The notes under the pieces: generated by a model
Database searches by the model: none
Told to the model about the DNA's origin: nothing
What the model saw: the letters and a program-made list of their open reading frames with translations, nothing else
Translations under genes and position numbers: made by a program
NCBI GenBank assembly: GCA_022606425.2
Contig: JAHDVF020000993.1
Location: 1-64,000 of the forward strand
From: Lepidostoma basale
Lineage: Eukaryota > Arthropoda > Insecta > Trichoptera > Lepidostomatidae
Direction: 5' to 3'
Length of the DNA: 64,000 nucleotides
Part shown: piece after piece, positions 51,210 to 61,460 of the stretch
Position numbering within the stretch: the first letter of the stretch is position 1
Layout: every line of letters starts with the position of its first letter

Positions 51210-51795
51210 AAGTGATAATTAAATAAAACGATGTTTTTTAACTACTTCCACTTTTGTCTTTATTTAGACAGCGACCGGTTTCGCCAGGCTCGCTGGCATC
51301 GTCAGACTGGTAACACTATTGTAAACTTTAAGTTTAATATAGTGTTTTTTCAGTGTAGCTTCGTTAGCGTTTTTAAGATAATCAAATGATTTTACTGAAA
51401 TCTCTTGATGGAAGTTCATTTTAAATAATAATTAAATAAAACGATGTTTTTTAACTACTTCCACTTTTGTCTTTATTTAGACAGCGACCGGTTTCGCCAG
51501 GCTCGCTGGCATCGACAGACTGAGATTTCAGTAAAATCATTTGATTATCTTAAAAACGCTAACGAAGCTACACTGAAAAAACAATATATAAAACTTAAAG
51601 TTTACAATAGTGTTACCAGTCTGTCGATGCCAGCGAGCCTGGCGAAACCGGTCGCTGTCTAAATAAAGACAAAAGTGGAAGTAGTTAAAAAACATCGTTT
51701 TATTTAATTATTATTTAAAATGAACTTCCATCAAGAGATTTCAGTAAAATCATTTGATTTTCTTAAAAATAAAAAGTGTTTTATTAATTTATATC
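51210..51795. mobile_element. Hammerhead-like element cluster, CAGT/GCTG subtype
   Basis: A single unit (51220-51425) is followed by an inverted pair (51425-51735) whose arms are almost perfectly complementary around about 51565. All three units share AACGATGTTTTTTAACTACT, CACTTTTGTCTTTATTTAGA and GAACTTCCATCAAGAGATTT. The inverted-pair modules both carry CTGTCGA (A6 to T), while the single unit keeps CTGACGA. Confidence 0.75.
51269..51309 (-). ncRNA. Hammerhead-like ribozyme module
   Basis: Stem I CAGT (51306-51309), CTGACGA (51299-51305), extra T, stem II GCCAG/CTGGC around CGAGC, GAA (51280-51282), ACCGGT (51274-51279), C17 (51273), stem I GCTG (51269-51272; one T-G wobble). All core bases are present. 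The inverted copies at 51482-51522(-) and 51617-51657(+) are the same apart from A6 to T. Confidence 0.6.
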
Positions 51796-51889
51796 TTTAA
51801 GTTTAAAACTTCTAACCACAAAGTGAGCGCTTCAGATAGTTAATTTGTATAGAAAATAAGCAAAAACCCTTTCAAAGTAAGCCCTTTAA

Positions 51890-52200
51890 ACGTAATTTGT
51901 AGACAATTGTTATTGGAATTCCCGTTAAAGACATTCCGATTGGGGAACAATGCTACAAACTATCGACGATTGCGTCGCGCCGGGGGAGTTGTGCAAATTA
52001 CTAGCGGCGGTAGCAACAACGGCAACTGTTGCGCCGCTGTTGCAACAATTTGTCCGATTAGCGTCATTTGCATCCACGGCACCAGTCGGCAGGTAGCCCC
52101 CGGGGCTTGCCCACAACTTTGTAACAGAGTTCTAGCGTTTGCTACAAATTGGGGACTCATTTACTTCTAGTCTTCGATGAGGGGGATCCAATCCAAACGA
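51890..52200. other. GC-richer single-copy island
   Basis: Balanced composition, with overlapping frames on both strands that look random. It contains repeated GCAACA/GTTGC motifs (51990-52050) and ATTTGCAT at 52066-52073. It is a candidate conserved non-coding block. Confidence 0.4.
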
Positions 52201-52254
52201 GATGTGTGAATATCCATTATTGAATTGATTTGCTTTTTCATTTTAAGGCAAAAA

Positions 52255-52760
52255 AAAACTAAATTACTAACTAACTCTTACGCCGTCTTCCCGAACGGAC
52301 TGCCAAATTTTTCTTTCCTGATATATTTCTCTCATACATCGTGTCATGGACGCACGTGGTTTTTTTTTCTCTCCCTAGTTTACAACAGGTCGTTTGAACC
52401 CAATTACTGTTAACAATTTATTTTAGCTTTCTATTTATATTATATTGATTCTCATGAAATGTAATAGGTAATCTATCGCCTATCGCCATTTTATGTGTCA
52501 CGTGAATTCTACACTAGAGCACAGACAGTGTGACAATCACAATGCCATTGCCAGAAATCGAACTCGGGACCTTCGATATAGATATTGAAATCAGAGCTCT
52601 TACGACTCTGCCACGAAGGTCGCCTACTTTTATTTGATCTTACAACGTTTCCTCGATCTCCTCTATTTCTAGTTCCATTTACATTGTTAAAATTTACCTT
52701 TTTTTTACCATTCTTTATTCATTTATTCATTATTTTTCCATAACACTTTCATTCGCTGAG
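52255..52760 (-). mobile_element. LINE-A copy interrupted by SINE-T
   Basis: The minus-strand LINE-A 3' part (52255-52373: ACTAACTCTTACGCCGTC ... CATGGACGCACGTGG) is separated from its upstream part (52626-52760: TTTGATCTTACAACGTTTCC...TTTCATTCGC) by SINE-T copy 6. This gives the order of insertion: LINE-A first. Confidence 0.75.
52376..52625 (-). mobile_element. SINE-T copy 6, variant 3' end
   Basis: The head at the high-coordinate end has GCGACCTTCGTGGCAGAGTCG and a degenerate B box (CCGAGTTCGATTTCTGG). The 3' end is TTGGGTTCAAACGACCTGTT, as in copy 5. It is inserted in LINE-A. Confidence 0.8.
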
Positions 52761-52900
52761 AAATCGACATGCGTGCATGACACGATGTATGAATTTTGAG
52801 GAAACCAAAGATGTGAACGAAAAACAATGTGACTGTTTATTCTTTCTTCCTATCCCCTAAGGGATAGGATAATAAACTCGTGAATGGTTAGTTAGTTATT
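52757..52900 (+). mobile_element. LINE-A 3' fragment
   Basis: GAGAAATCGACATGCGTGCA, ATGAATTTTGAGGAAACC, then a strongly altered 3' end and GAATGGTTAGTTAG. It is head to head with the previous copy. Confidence 0.7.
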
Positions 52901-53084
52901 TATATTGATTTAAATTTTGAAAAAGAAAGCGTGATGGTTAGTTAGTTATTTATATTGATTTGTGATAAAATTTAAAATAATTTTATAACAATTGATCATT
53001 GGCTATAATAGAATATTGCGTATCCGTATACTCACTATTTAGCTAGCAAGAGTAACCTTAAAAAACAGCCCAAAGTGAAAATGT

Positions 53085-53808
53085 TTAAGGGGTTAGGGGC
53101 AGTCAATGGTATAAAAAACAAGTATTTTCAATAATTATTTTTGTTGGTAAATATAACTTTTTTTTATAAAACCAACAATATTAAATTATAATATTATGTT
53201 TTAACTTGACTTGACCCAAATTTGAAAAAAAAATATTGTTGTTTATGAAGTTATCGCCATATTTGTTGGACCCTGTTCCATAAGCGGTGCTTTGCAGTGA
53301 ACAATATACTTCTAATTATACCGTAATTACTTCTTACAGGTTCATCTAAAACCATTCAATAAAAAAATTAAATTATAGTTAATCTAGTGCCTGATCGAAG
53401 TTTTTTTAGAGTATTTATAAAATTAACAAAATGACGGCCTCTGATAAAAAATTCCGGATTTTCAAGGAAAAATACAACAGTTAATTGGTTATAAAAAGTA
53501 GTTTTTACAAAGAAAAAAAAAATCATTCAATCAGGCACTAGATTAATTAATAAAGTAATTTTATTTATTTATTTGAATGATTCAAGATGAACTTGTAAAA
53601 AGTTATAATGATTACCGCATTTTGGAACAAGGTCCAACAAATATGGCGATGACTTATATTCTTTCTTTTAAATTTGGGTCAAATCAAGTTAAAACATAAT
53701 AAAACCATTTTTTATTGTTGGTTTCATAAAATAAATTAAATAACTGAGCAAAAAAAATATTCAAAATACTTATTTTTTTCAGACCTCTGACAGCCCCTTA
53801 CCCCTTAA
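53085..53808. mobile_element. Foldback FB3 flanked by TTAA
   Basis: The ends read TTAAGGGGTTAGGGGC and GCCCCTTACCCCTTAA. The arms pair over about 280 bases each (landmarks ATATTATGTTTTAACTTGAC, CCATATTTGTTGGACC and CTAGTGCCTGATCGAA with their complements at 53685, 53625 and 53535). The total is 724 bases without coding capacity. TTAA at both borders is the target preference of piggyBac-type transposases, so this may be a piggyBac-related MITE. Confidence 0.8.
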
Positions 53809-54200
53809 CTTTCCCGGCGCCTATAAACAGCTCGGCTCATTACGGGGCGGAAAGGCAATAAATGCCAACAGTTGTACATTGAAAACTAAAATCTCCGTCG
53901 TAAATTTTGTTCCCGTACACCGCGAAGAGCAAATTGAACTATCCCGGACAAATTATTGGGCAATTTTCAATAATTGAATGTATTAACAGCGCGATGGCAG
54001 GCGGGCGGGCTGTAGGCGAGTGAGCGGCCTGATAATGTGCGCCAGGCCGTGCGAAATAATCTCTAGTTCATATACAGGAATCAGAATAAATCGGCGAATA
54101 TTCGCCGCCCGGCGGGTTTGTGGGCTTTTATTCACTCACCAGTCTAGAATTAAGGCAAATTTCTCTCTATCCGGTAGAGCAAAGCGCAAATTGGAAATTG
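53809..54200. other. GC-richer single-copy island
   Basis: This includes CATTACGGGGCGGAAAGGCA, GGCGGGCGGGCTGTAGGCGA and CGCCGCCCGGCGGGTTTGT. A 63-codon frame (54020-54211) is not convincing. It is a candidate conserved non-coding block. Confidence 0.4.
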
Positions 54201-54239
54201 TGTTCAATTAATATCGTTGTTGAGCTTATCTATACTTCC

Positions 54240-54560
54240 TTCTAACTTATATTCAACATTACTTTGTGTTGTGAATTCGTACAAAATGATCATGCAATCG
54301 TGAGTATGTGACCACATACATGAAAATTTTGTTAAAACATTTATTTTGTATATGAACGAGTATAATATAATATGTATTACTGTTAAAATTAAAAACACTG
54401 TTATAATATCACAATTTCTTTTTATTCACTGAGAGTGTCGCGACAGCTGTTTCGCCAACCGATGTTGGCATCATCAGGTGTTCATCTCATCAACATCCTC
54501 AGTGAATAAAAAGATGATTAAAAATATTATTTTTTTTTGAACATTGTTTTTTCCGGTTTT
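54240..54560 (-). mobile_element. Hammerhead-like element, ACAGCTGT subtype
   Basis: The flank at 54235-54300 is the recurrent TGTGTTGTGAATTCGTAC block. The module is at 54442-54477. A partial inverted partner (CTCAGTGAATAAAAAGATG, 54498-54516) mirrors TTTTTATTCACTGAG (54420-54433). Confidence 0.6.
54442..54477 (-). ncRNA. Hammerhead-like ribozyme module
   Basis: CTGATGA (54471-54477), extra T, stem II GCCAAC/GTTGGC (six perfect pairs) around ATCG, GAA (54451-54453), palindrome ACAGCTGT (54443-54450), C17 (54442). Stem I pairing is weak (CAC against GCG). The cleavage site lies in a second palindrome, TGTCGCGACA (54436-54445). Confidence 0.5.
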
Positions 54561-55190
54561 TAGTTTACTTTTCTCTACGTATTTCGAAAGCCTTCATTAT
54601 ATGAAGAACGATATATACGAAGGCAAAAGCCTTCTTAACACGTCCAGAAACATTAATTCAAAAATGTAAATAACAATGTTTTAATTCCTAAAAAAAATCG
54701 TCATTATGGATTTCCGCAGTTTATTTAATTCCACATAAGTTTATTTAAAATTAAAAAAAAAATTGATTTAAATAAAGAGTTGTGTAACAAAGTTAATAAA
54801 ATATTATTTAATTATCTATACTTTAATAATCAAAATTATGGATGTTTCTAATAATGCACACTCCCGATTTTCGGGGTCGGGTTAACCGGGAAGCGGATTA
54901 TCCGGAAATATTTTATAAAACAAACATATTTCACAACAGTATTTATAATACCAACATACGTTTGTGGCTCTAAAGTCGTAATTGTATTTTACTGTGAAAA
55001 AGTGTCTATGGTATAATGGATAAATGCAAACGAGTCGTAATTTCAATTGAACGAAAACATACAATTGTTCAAAAGTTTGAAAATGATGCAGCCTTTAAAT
55101 ATTTATTGAATTAATATAAGGTCGGTGATCAAACTATACGGGACATCATTAATAAAAAGAGAAAAAATTCTAACAATTTGAATAAATTCT
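54560..55190. other. Unassigned AT-rich sequence
   Basis: Short decayed hammerhead-type flanks may be present near 54590-54660, but nothing I can define. Confidence 0.25.
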
Positions 55191-55194
55191 TCAA

Positions 55195-55630
55195 TAATAT
55201 TTTTAAGTTCTTGCTGGTGTTGGATTGTTTTAAGTGCCTAATTACAGTAAATTAAAAAAAAAACAGTGGATAACGTGGAATAAAAATTAAATAAACACAA
55301 ATGTCCGGATCGTCCAGCTGACGACAAGTGCACCATCTAAAATAACATTATGTGTTAAATTATTTTTCTTTGTTATTTTATTTTATATCATTGCATTTCA
55401 GATAATTTGTTTTAGATTTATTATGTAGACGTTGAACGATCGAATTGTGCGCGGGAGATGCCTTTTGGTGGCTATGAGGTTCGCAACCCATCACACCGCG
55501 TCTCTCGCGATCGCGAAAAGAGAAGGATGGAGTACCGCATCGATTAAAGTGTGGCAGTCCATTCTTTCTGCCTACCCTTTCGGGGAGACGGCGTGATGGT
55601 TAGTTAGTTAGTTAGTTAGTTAGTTAGAAA
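55195..55630 (+). mobile_element. SINE-L copy 5
   Basis: It begins TTCTTGCTGGTGTTGGATTG, as at 9497, then GTGGATAACGTGGAATAA, GTCCGGATCGTCCAGCTG, the core TGCGCGGGAGATGCC...GCGTCTCTCGCG, and the LINE-A-shared 3' end with a (TTAG)n tail of six units. The common 5' start with copy 1 suggests a full-length unit of about 435 bases. Confidence 0.85.
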
Positions 55631-56090
55631 AACAATGTTTTCGGACTAACCGGGAAATCGATTATAGGGGATTTTTATTCACCATCATTTATTTTTATTT
55701 TTCAGTATAATTATTTTTGCTTTACCTATACATTTAAATAACATTTCTCTCTTACACACATATTAACATGTTATTGGAACAAACAAATTGTATTCCTCTA
55801 TAACTGGAAAAATTTTCAACCTTCAATTTATGTACGTGTTTGATCTGGATTTTTTTTGAAAAATTTAATCAGAAACATTGATTTTTTTACTTCGATATCG
55901 TAAGCATTAATTTTATAGTTCATCAAAATACAACAATTAAAATTTAATTTATATTAGGGTTTCATATCTTGAAAATGATAATTATAAATTTCAATTTGTT
56001 AAATTACTTTTGAGGCTCTATGAATCCACTCCGTACAAAAGCACTAACCAAACATAACACTTAACTATTATTTGCCCGAACCTCAAATTA
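55631..56090. other. Unassigned AT-rich sequence
   Basis: I see no repeat or gene. Confidence 0.25.
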
Positions 56091-56091
56091 A

Positions 56092-56178
56092 GATTATCGT
56101 CGCAGAAGACCTTCTTCATTTTATTGAATGCTGCACATGCTGCCTTATTTCAATTTCTGGGTCGATGTTTTCAGAACG
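56092..56178 (-). mobile_element. LINE-C internal fragment
   Basis: ATCGTCGCAGAAGACCTTCT and GAATGCTGCACATGCTGCC align with 40556-40640, the region upstream of the LINE-C C-terminal frame. Both ends are truncated. Confidence 0.6.
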
Positions 56179-56389
56179 TGCACTCTCAAGATACGAGTAT
56201 AACACACGAATAAGAAAAAAAAAATTTTTTTTAAGAAAACATGTCAATATGTGGAATGGATGGAATTTAAAAACATATTATATCAGAAACAAAAAAGCGC
56301 GATATTGTTCGAAAATTAATTTCTAAATATGCATTCTATGTGTTTGTGTTATGAGTATAAAAATGGTTCTTTGTTTGTATTTAGCTATC

Positions 56390-56610
56390 GTAATACCGCA
56401 GACGGAAAACGACCCTTTCCTGGAAGTACCGGTAATATCAGGGTTCCGAATTCGTATCGCGCGCCGTCGCTGTTGAAGGATTAGGTTCAGACGTTATAGA
56501 CGCTCATTTTATATTTCGCGCCGTGAAATTCGATGCGTGTTCCGATTCTTATCAGCCGGGTATCAATTTCCCGCTCTACCGCTAATACACCGGGATGTTT
56601 ATGGATTCGG
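56390..56610. other. GC-richer single-copy island
   Basis: Balanced composition (GAAAACGACCCTTTCCTGG, CGCGCGCCGTCGCTG), no repeat match. It is a candidate conserved block. Confidence 0.35.
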
Positions 56611-57245
56611 GATTGATATGGGTGCATTTCTGTAAAATATTGCTTAAGGTTTATTTTCAATATATTTATAAAGTTAACCCCTTTTAACTGGCTTCAATAT
56701 AAGAATTATGGCGTGGAAGAGTGTGATGATTATTAAAAATATACATGGAATATAAAAAAAAACAGCAAAATCATATATGAAGCTAGGATCTCTTCTGATA
56801 CATTGAAAAATATATTTAAATTTTTTTATTTTATTTAACTCTTAAATGATATGCATTTGATTAAAAAGTTTATGGACTGTAGTTGTCACATGTATCGTGA
56901 CAACTCCATAAAATTGAATGTTAGTGGAATTGTTAGTAACATGGCGGTTTGTTAATATTTGTTAGAAATCTTATGCTAACACTGGTGAGTGACTTATCGT
57001 AACATGGTGTTATAATTAAAATTGAATGCTAGGAAAGTTGTAATAATAAATGTACATACTAGGATAGGAAATCTCTTCTAAATCTAATAGAAAAAAAAAC
57101 ATTTTCTACATCTATGGTTGACCCCTTGGTAATTTTGTTTAACCGTCTGTATATGATTAATAAATTAAAATACATTTTTTAACACAATAAAAATACAGTA
57201 TTTGATATGAACTTTCAATTTTTTACTGAACAAAATACGATTAAA
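56611..57245. other. Unassigned AT-rich sequence
   Basis: A short inverted pair (GTTGTCACATGTATCGTGACAAC, 56882-56904, not written in full arms) may form a hairpin. Nothing else was seen. Confidence 0.25.
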
Positions 57246-57249
57246 GATT

Positions 57250-57645
57250 CTTCTTTTTCTTCAAGTGCCCTGTCGGGTTCCCCCAACGTTGGTGATCACC
57301 TCGGCGAACCAGTTTCTTGTCGCCGTTCAGAACAGCTCCTCCACACTTCGGATACCGGTCCACTCCCTCACGTTTCGCAGCCAGGACATCTGTCTCCTAT
57401 TGGGTCTTCGGCTTCCCTCAATTTTCCACTCCAATATCAGTTGGAGAAGGTGGTACTTTTTTCCACGCAGTATACGACCCAGATGTGAAATCTTCCGAGC
57501 CTTGATAGTTGATAATAGCTCCCTGTCAACTGTAGTTCGCCTCAAGGCTTCGGTATTGGTAACCATGTCTGTCCAGGGAATTCAGAGCATTCGGCGATAA
57601 AGCCACATTTCAAATGTTTCCAGTCTGTTCATTGAGTTGACATTT
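57250..57645 (-). mobile_element. LINE-C copy
   Basis: The minus strand (57327-57566 open) encodes MVTNTEALRRTTVDRELLST, KISHLGRILRGKKYHLLQLI and SWLRNVREWTGIRSVEELF. The GAA-type tail is at 57249-57261. Confidence 0.8.
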
Positions 57646-57769
57646 TAGATTAATTACTGAAAAATGTTAGAATTAAAATTATTTTTAAGAATTTCACATT
57701 TATTTGTGAAAACGTAAGTTTTCTTAACTTTCTTAATATTGTATTCGATTATAATATATTATCTAACGT

Positions 57770-57870
57770 TATTTGAACAAATAACATAATAATGCCAAAA
57801 CAGGACAAAACATGTCACTGTCATAATTTATAATAAATCCTATGGAAAACTGACTTTTCAACAATATGTT
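57770..57870 (+). repeat. TAGC-type element fragment
   Basis: AACATAATAATGCCAAAACA, GGACAAAACATGTCACTGTC and AATCCTATGGAAAACTGAC. The stem is lost. Confidence 0.45.
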
Positions 57871-57936
57871 AAATTGATATGGAGTTGTATGTCATTATTG
57901 TTTCTGGAACAATGGTGTAAAACTCAATATTTAATA

Positions 57937-58845
57937 ATTAACTAGCTAACTAACTAACCATCACGCCATCTCCCTGGAGGGGTCGGCAAAAAGAAGAGAA
58001 CGCCACACTGTTCTGTCCTGACATATTTCTCTCGATTCCTCTACATTCATACGTCTTGTCATGCACGCACGTCGATTTCTTCGACTCCTCACGTGACCGC
58101 TATTTAATATTTGATTGATTTGATCATGCGACGTTTTCCTCGGTCTTTCTCTATTTCTAGCTCCGTTCACGTCGTTAACAAATACCTTCTTCACCATTCT
58201 GTCTTCACTCATTCTTTCCATGTGTCCAAACCATCTTAACGACCCTTTCATTATTTTGTTCATAACACTTTCATTCGCACCGCATTCACTTCTTATAATT
58301 GCAGTTGACACACCATCATATACAGATTTACCAGACATTCGTCGTAGAGATCTCATTTCGAATGCATTTATTCTACTTTCATCCTTCTTTTGCCAGTTCC
58401 ATGCTTCACTTTCATACACAAGGGTCGGCACAAGAACACCATTATGCACATTCATCTTAGCTTTTTTGGATAAGCTTTTGTTTGCGATGACAACTTTAAG
58501 TGTACCATTTACTCTGTTGCCTGCCCCAACCCTTCTTTCAATATCCTTCTCCACTCTCCCATCCTTTGTAAACATACTTTCTAAATAAACAAATTCATCC
58601 ACTTGTTCCAGATTTTCACCGTTTGCACCTTCTTTTTTGAAAATCATTATCTTGGACTTATTCACATTCATCATCGAATCGTATCGCTTGCATACCTCAT
58701 ACATACTAGACACCAGGGTTTGTAGTTCATGTCATTGTCTGCAAGTATCACAGCGTCGTCCGCATACAACAAACAACTTTCTGATACACCGTTCATTTTT
58801 CCACCTGCTTCCAACCCTTTCAGCTCTTTCATTGAATAATTAATA
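57937..58845 (-). mobile_element. LINE-A, longest copy (RT with YADD box)
   Basis: After the reversed tail (CTAGCTAACTAACTAACC), a 250-codon minus-strand frame (57961-58713) runs upstream from the terminus to SMYEVCKRYDSMMNVNKSKI. A frameshift near 58714-58735 separates it from LLYADDAVILAD; the YADD codons are 58755-58766. The order YADD, NKSKIM, FVYLxSMFTKDG, VxxLVPTLxYxSEAWNWQKK, ESRINAxEMRSLRRM, GSLRWFGHMERM, GRPRKTxHDQINQIL is that of a non-LTR RT from palm to C-terminus. Confidence 0.9.
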
Positions 58846-58965
58846 TGAATGTAAACGCCTATTTTCTAGAAATTTTATTAAAAAATATATTGTAACATTT
58901 GAGAATGCCTTAGCAAGATGAGACATGTCAATATCATACATTATAATAAAACATTTAGAACACAT
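58845..58965. repeat. TAGC-type element, inverted
   Basis: AATATGAATGTAAACGCC with TTTTCTAGAAATTTTATT and, on the other side, GAATGCCTTAGCAAGATG, AGACATGTCAATATCATACA. It abuts LINE-A. Confidence 0.5.
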
Positions 58966-59650
58966 AGTTGTATATCATTGATTTAATTATTAACTAGTAA
59001 TTTTACAAAATGTTTCAAAGCAAGCAAATCGTTCAGCAAACGGTGTTTATGAAAAATAATCAATCCCTGTTTAAAATGTACGTAGCAGCACTACGAATTG
59101 TAAAATCTAATGATTTTATTATCTTAAATGCCTCACATTATCATTTATATTGAGGCAAGCCTACCATATAAAGCGATTGATGAATATTAGATGAACGTGA
59201 CCAAACCGAACGCGATTACCGACGTTCGTAGACACAAAGATTCCTCAATCTTACCGCAATTTGGTCCCAGTAATAATTTGTATGACTAATAAAACGCTGA
59301 ATCCGATGGAGATGAATTGACTTCCCACACGAACCGCTGCGTTAAGTCTAAATCAATTATTCACATTAATATTAATTGATCCAAGTCCCTAATAAGATAA
59401 TTATTGATTACATGTCGTTTTAACATCAGTTTTAACGTCGGTCTTGTCTCCGCCTTAACCGAACACGTGTATTGAAACGAAAGCTTACGTAAACGGGTTT
59501 GAATATTCATTAAGCTTGTTGTTTGGTTACTACGTAAATAACACATCTTAGTATATAATATAAGGTATTGGCCCAATACTATTGGGCCTTACATTTTTTT
59601 TAATAACTTATAAAAACAATAACTTAATACATGTAAAAATAAAAAATATT
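58966..59650. other. Single-copy sequence
   Basis: 59150-59360 is somewhat GC-richer. No gene or repeat was identified. Confidence 0.3.
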
Positions 59651-59653
59651 ATT

Positions 59654-59902
59654 CTTTTTCTTCTTTTGCATTATTTAGGACTGTGTCTTGTTATTTTTCG
59701 GAGCCTGTTCCTGGGATGCAGATGTCCAAATGTCTCGCCCTCTTTTAGGTGGGCTTTCTGCAGGTCGATTTCCTGTCGGTACTTTATTTGCGGCTATATT
59801 TATCACTCTTTCAGAACATGCTCTTTCCACATGATCTCTCCAGTAGCGTCTTCTTAGTCTTCCCCATCGCACGACATCTTCTACATTGCAAAAAAAAAAC
59901 AT
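59654..59902 (-). mobile_element. LINE-H 3' region
   Basis: The minus strand encodes VEDVVRWGRLRRRYWRDHVE and a RPAESPPKRGRDIWTSASQE block, ending in a GAA-rich tail (ttctttttcttctttt at 59654). It directly abuts LINE-A at an A-run (59888-59902). Confidence 0.8.
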
Positions 59903-60475
59903 AACTAACTAACTAACTTACCATCACGCCGTCTCCCCGGAGGGGTAGGCAGAAAGATTGGAACGCCACACTGTTCTGTCCTGACATACGCCTCTCGTTT
60001 CCTCTACATTCATACATCTTGTCATGCACGCACGTCGATTTTTCCGACTCCTCACGTGACCGACATTCAATATTTGATTGATTTGATCGTGCCACGTTTT
60101 CCTCGGCCTTCCTCTATTTCTAGCTCCGTTCACGCCGTTCACATATACCTTCTTTACCATTCTGTCTTCACTCATTCTTTCCATGTGTCCAAACCATCTT
60201 AATGACCCTTTCCTTATTTTGTTCATAACACTTTCATTCGCACCACATTCACTTCTTATACTTGCATTTGTCACTCTATCATAAACAGATTTGCCACACA
60301 TTCGTCTTAGAGATCTCATTTCTACTGCATTTATTCTACTTTCATCCTTCTTTTGCCAGTTCCATGCTTCACTTCCATACATAAGGGTCGGCACAAGAAC
60401 ACCATTGTGCACTGCCATCTTAGATTTTTTGGATAGGCTTTTGTTTGCGATGACAACTTTAAGTTTAAAAAAAAA
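59902..60475 (-). mobile_element. LINE-A copy with 198-codon frame
   Basis: The minus-strand frame (59924-60520) encodes KVVIANKSLSKKSKMAVHNG, VLVPTLMYGSEAWNWQKKDE, SECGANESVMNKIRKGSLRW, ARNRGRPRKTWHDQINQILN and YPSGETA. It is the most intact C-terminus of the family, and the first residues of the frame are from flanking DNA. The reversed (TTAG)n tail is at 59905-59921. Confidence 0.9.
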
Positions 60476-60529
60476 CATAATGGTATTTATTGTGTCTTGA
60501 AAAATGATGTAAAACTTCATATTAAACGA

Positions 60530-60765
60530 ATAATATAATGAAAACGTCTGTTTTCTAAGAGTTTTATAGCCATTATCAAATGATATAAAGGGCGAAACAT
60601 ATCATTCCAGCTAAATGAATAAAGCTGGAATGATATGTTTCGCCCTTTATATCATTTGATAATGGCTAAAAAACATTTGATAATGCCTGTAGAAGGGCGA
60701 AACATGCCATTACATCTATTATATAATAATATTCCCAGAATACAGACGTTTTCACTCATATTAAT
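60530..60765. repeat. TAGC-type element with perfect 45-bp hairpin
   Basis: 60569-60613 and 60624-60668 are perfectly complementary around a 10-base loop. Both arms hold AAGGGCGAAACATATCATTC. A further plus copy follows (60676-60760: ATTTGATAATGCCTGTAGAA, GGGCGAAACATGCC). The perfect arms suggest recent gene conversion or fold-back duplication. Confidence 0.85.
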
Positions 60766-60769
60766 TGAA

Positions 60770-61045
60770 TTATTTTGTTGTTTCTTCTATGTTTGCCATA
60801 CTTTGTGTTGTAGATGCTCTATTTATCTTTTTCTTTTTTATATACTTTGTATATACAACACAAACATTGAAAAATTAAAATTACATAGACATGTTTCGCT
60901 TCTTCAGTGATACATATTATAAAGACATATATTAAAAACATTATAAAATTGTTTTCATAATCTGACAGATGTTAACATCTGTTTAAAGTTTCAAGTTCAA
61001 GTTTAAAATGTCTAACCACAAAGTGAGTCCTTCATATGAAAAAGA
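60770..61045. mobile_element. Hammerhead-like element remnant
   Basis: The flank TTTGCCATACTTTGTGTTGT is followed by a minus-strand module near 60886-60905 with CTGAAGA directly followed by AGC, GAA, ACATGT, C. Stem II is therefore deleted. The terminus block AAAATGTCTAACCACAAAGT lies at 61007-61026. Confidence 0.55.
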
Positions 61046-61169
61046 AAATACATTGTTTTGAAAAAGATTTTCAAATATGAAAACTATTTGATTATAATGG
61101 ACGCCAAGTCTTGAGAGGTTTATATGGTAATACCACGATAGTACCTAAATATGAGGCCTCACCTTCAAT

Positions 61170-61460
61170 GGATTACGACTTAATTAACGCCGGAAAACAT
61201 TACTAAAGAGGTCAAAGTTGGGAACTCTGCGTATTGAAGTTGGTTCCGAAGTATCAGAACTTTTAGAAACATAATAAGTCGACTTGACACCGACTGCGGC
61301 TTGCGTGCCAGACCAAAACTTGTCATATTTAACGCACCGCGAGTTATTACAAAAGGAAATTCCGCCAACACACCACCGAGACTCCAAGACCGGCGGTCTT
61401 TACTTGTTCTCTTGCAAAGCGTTAAGAATTTACCTTTGGATTTTGTAAGTACCCTTTCGA
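61170..61460. other. GC-richer single-copy island
   Basis: Overlapping frames of about 65 codons on both strands without family features. Balanced composition; candidate conserved non-coding block. Confidence 0.35.
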
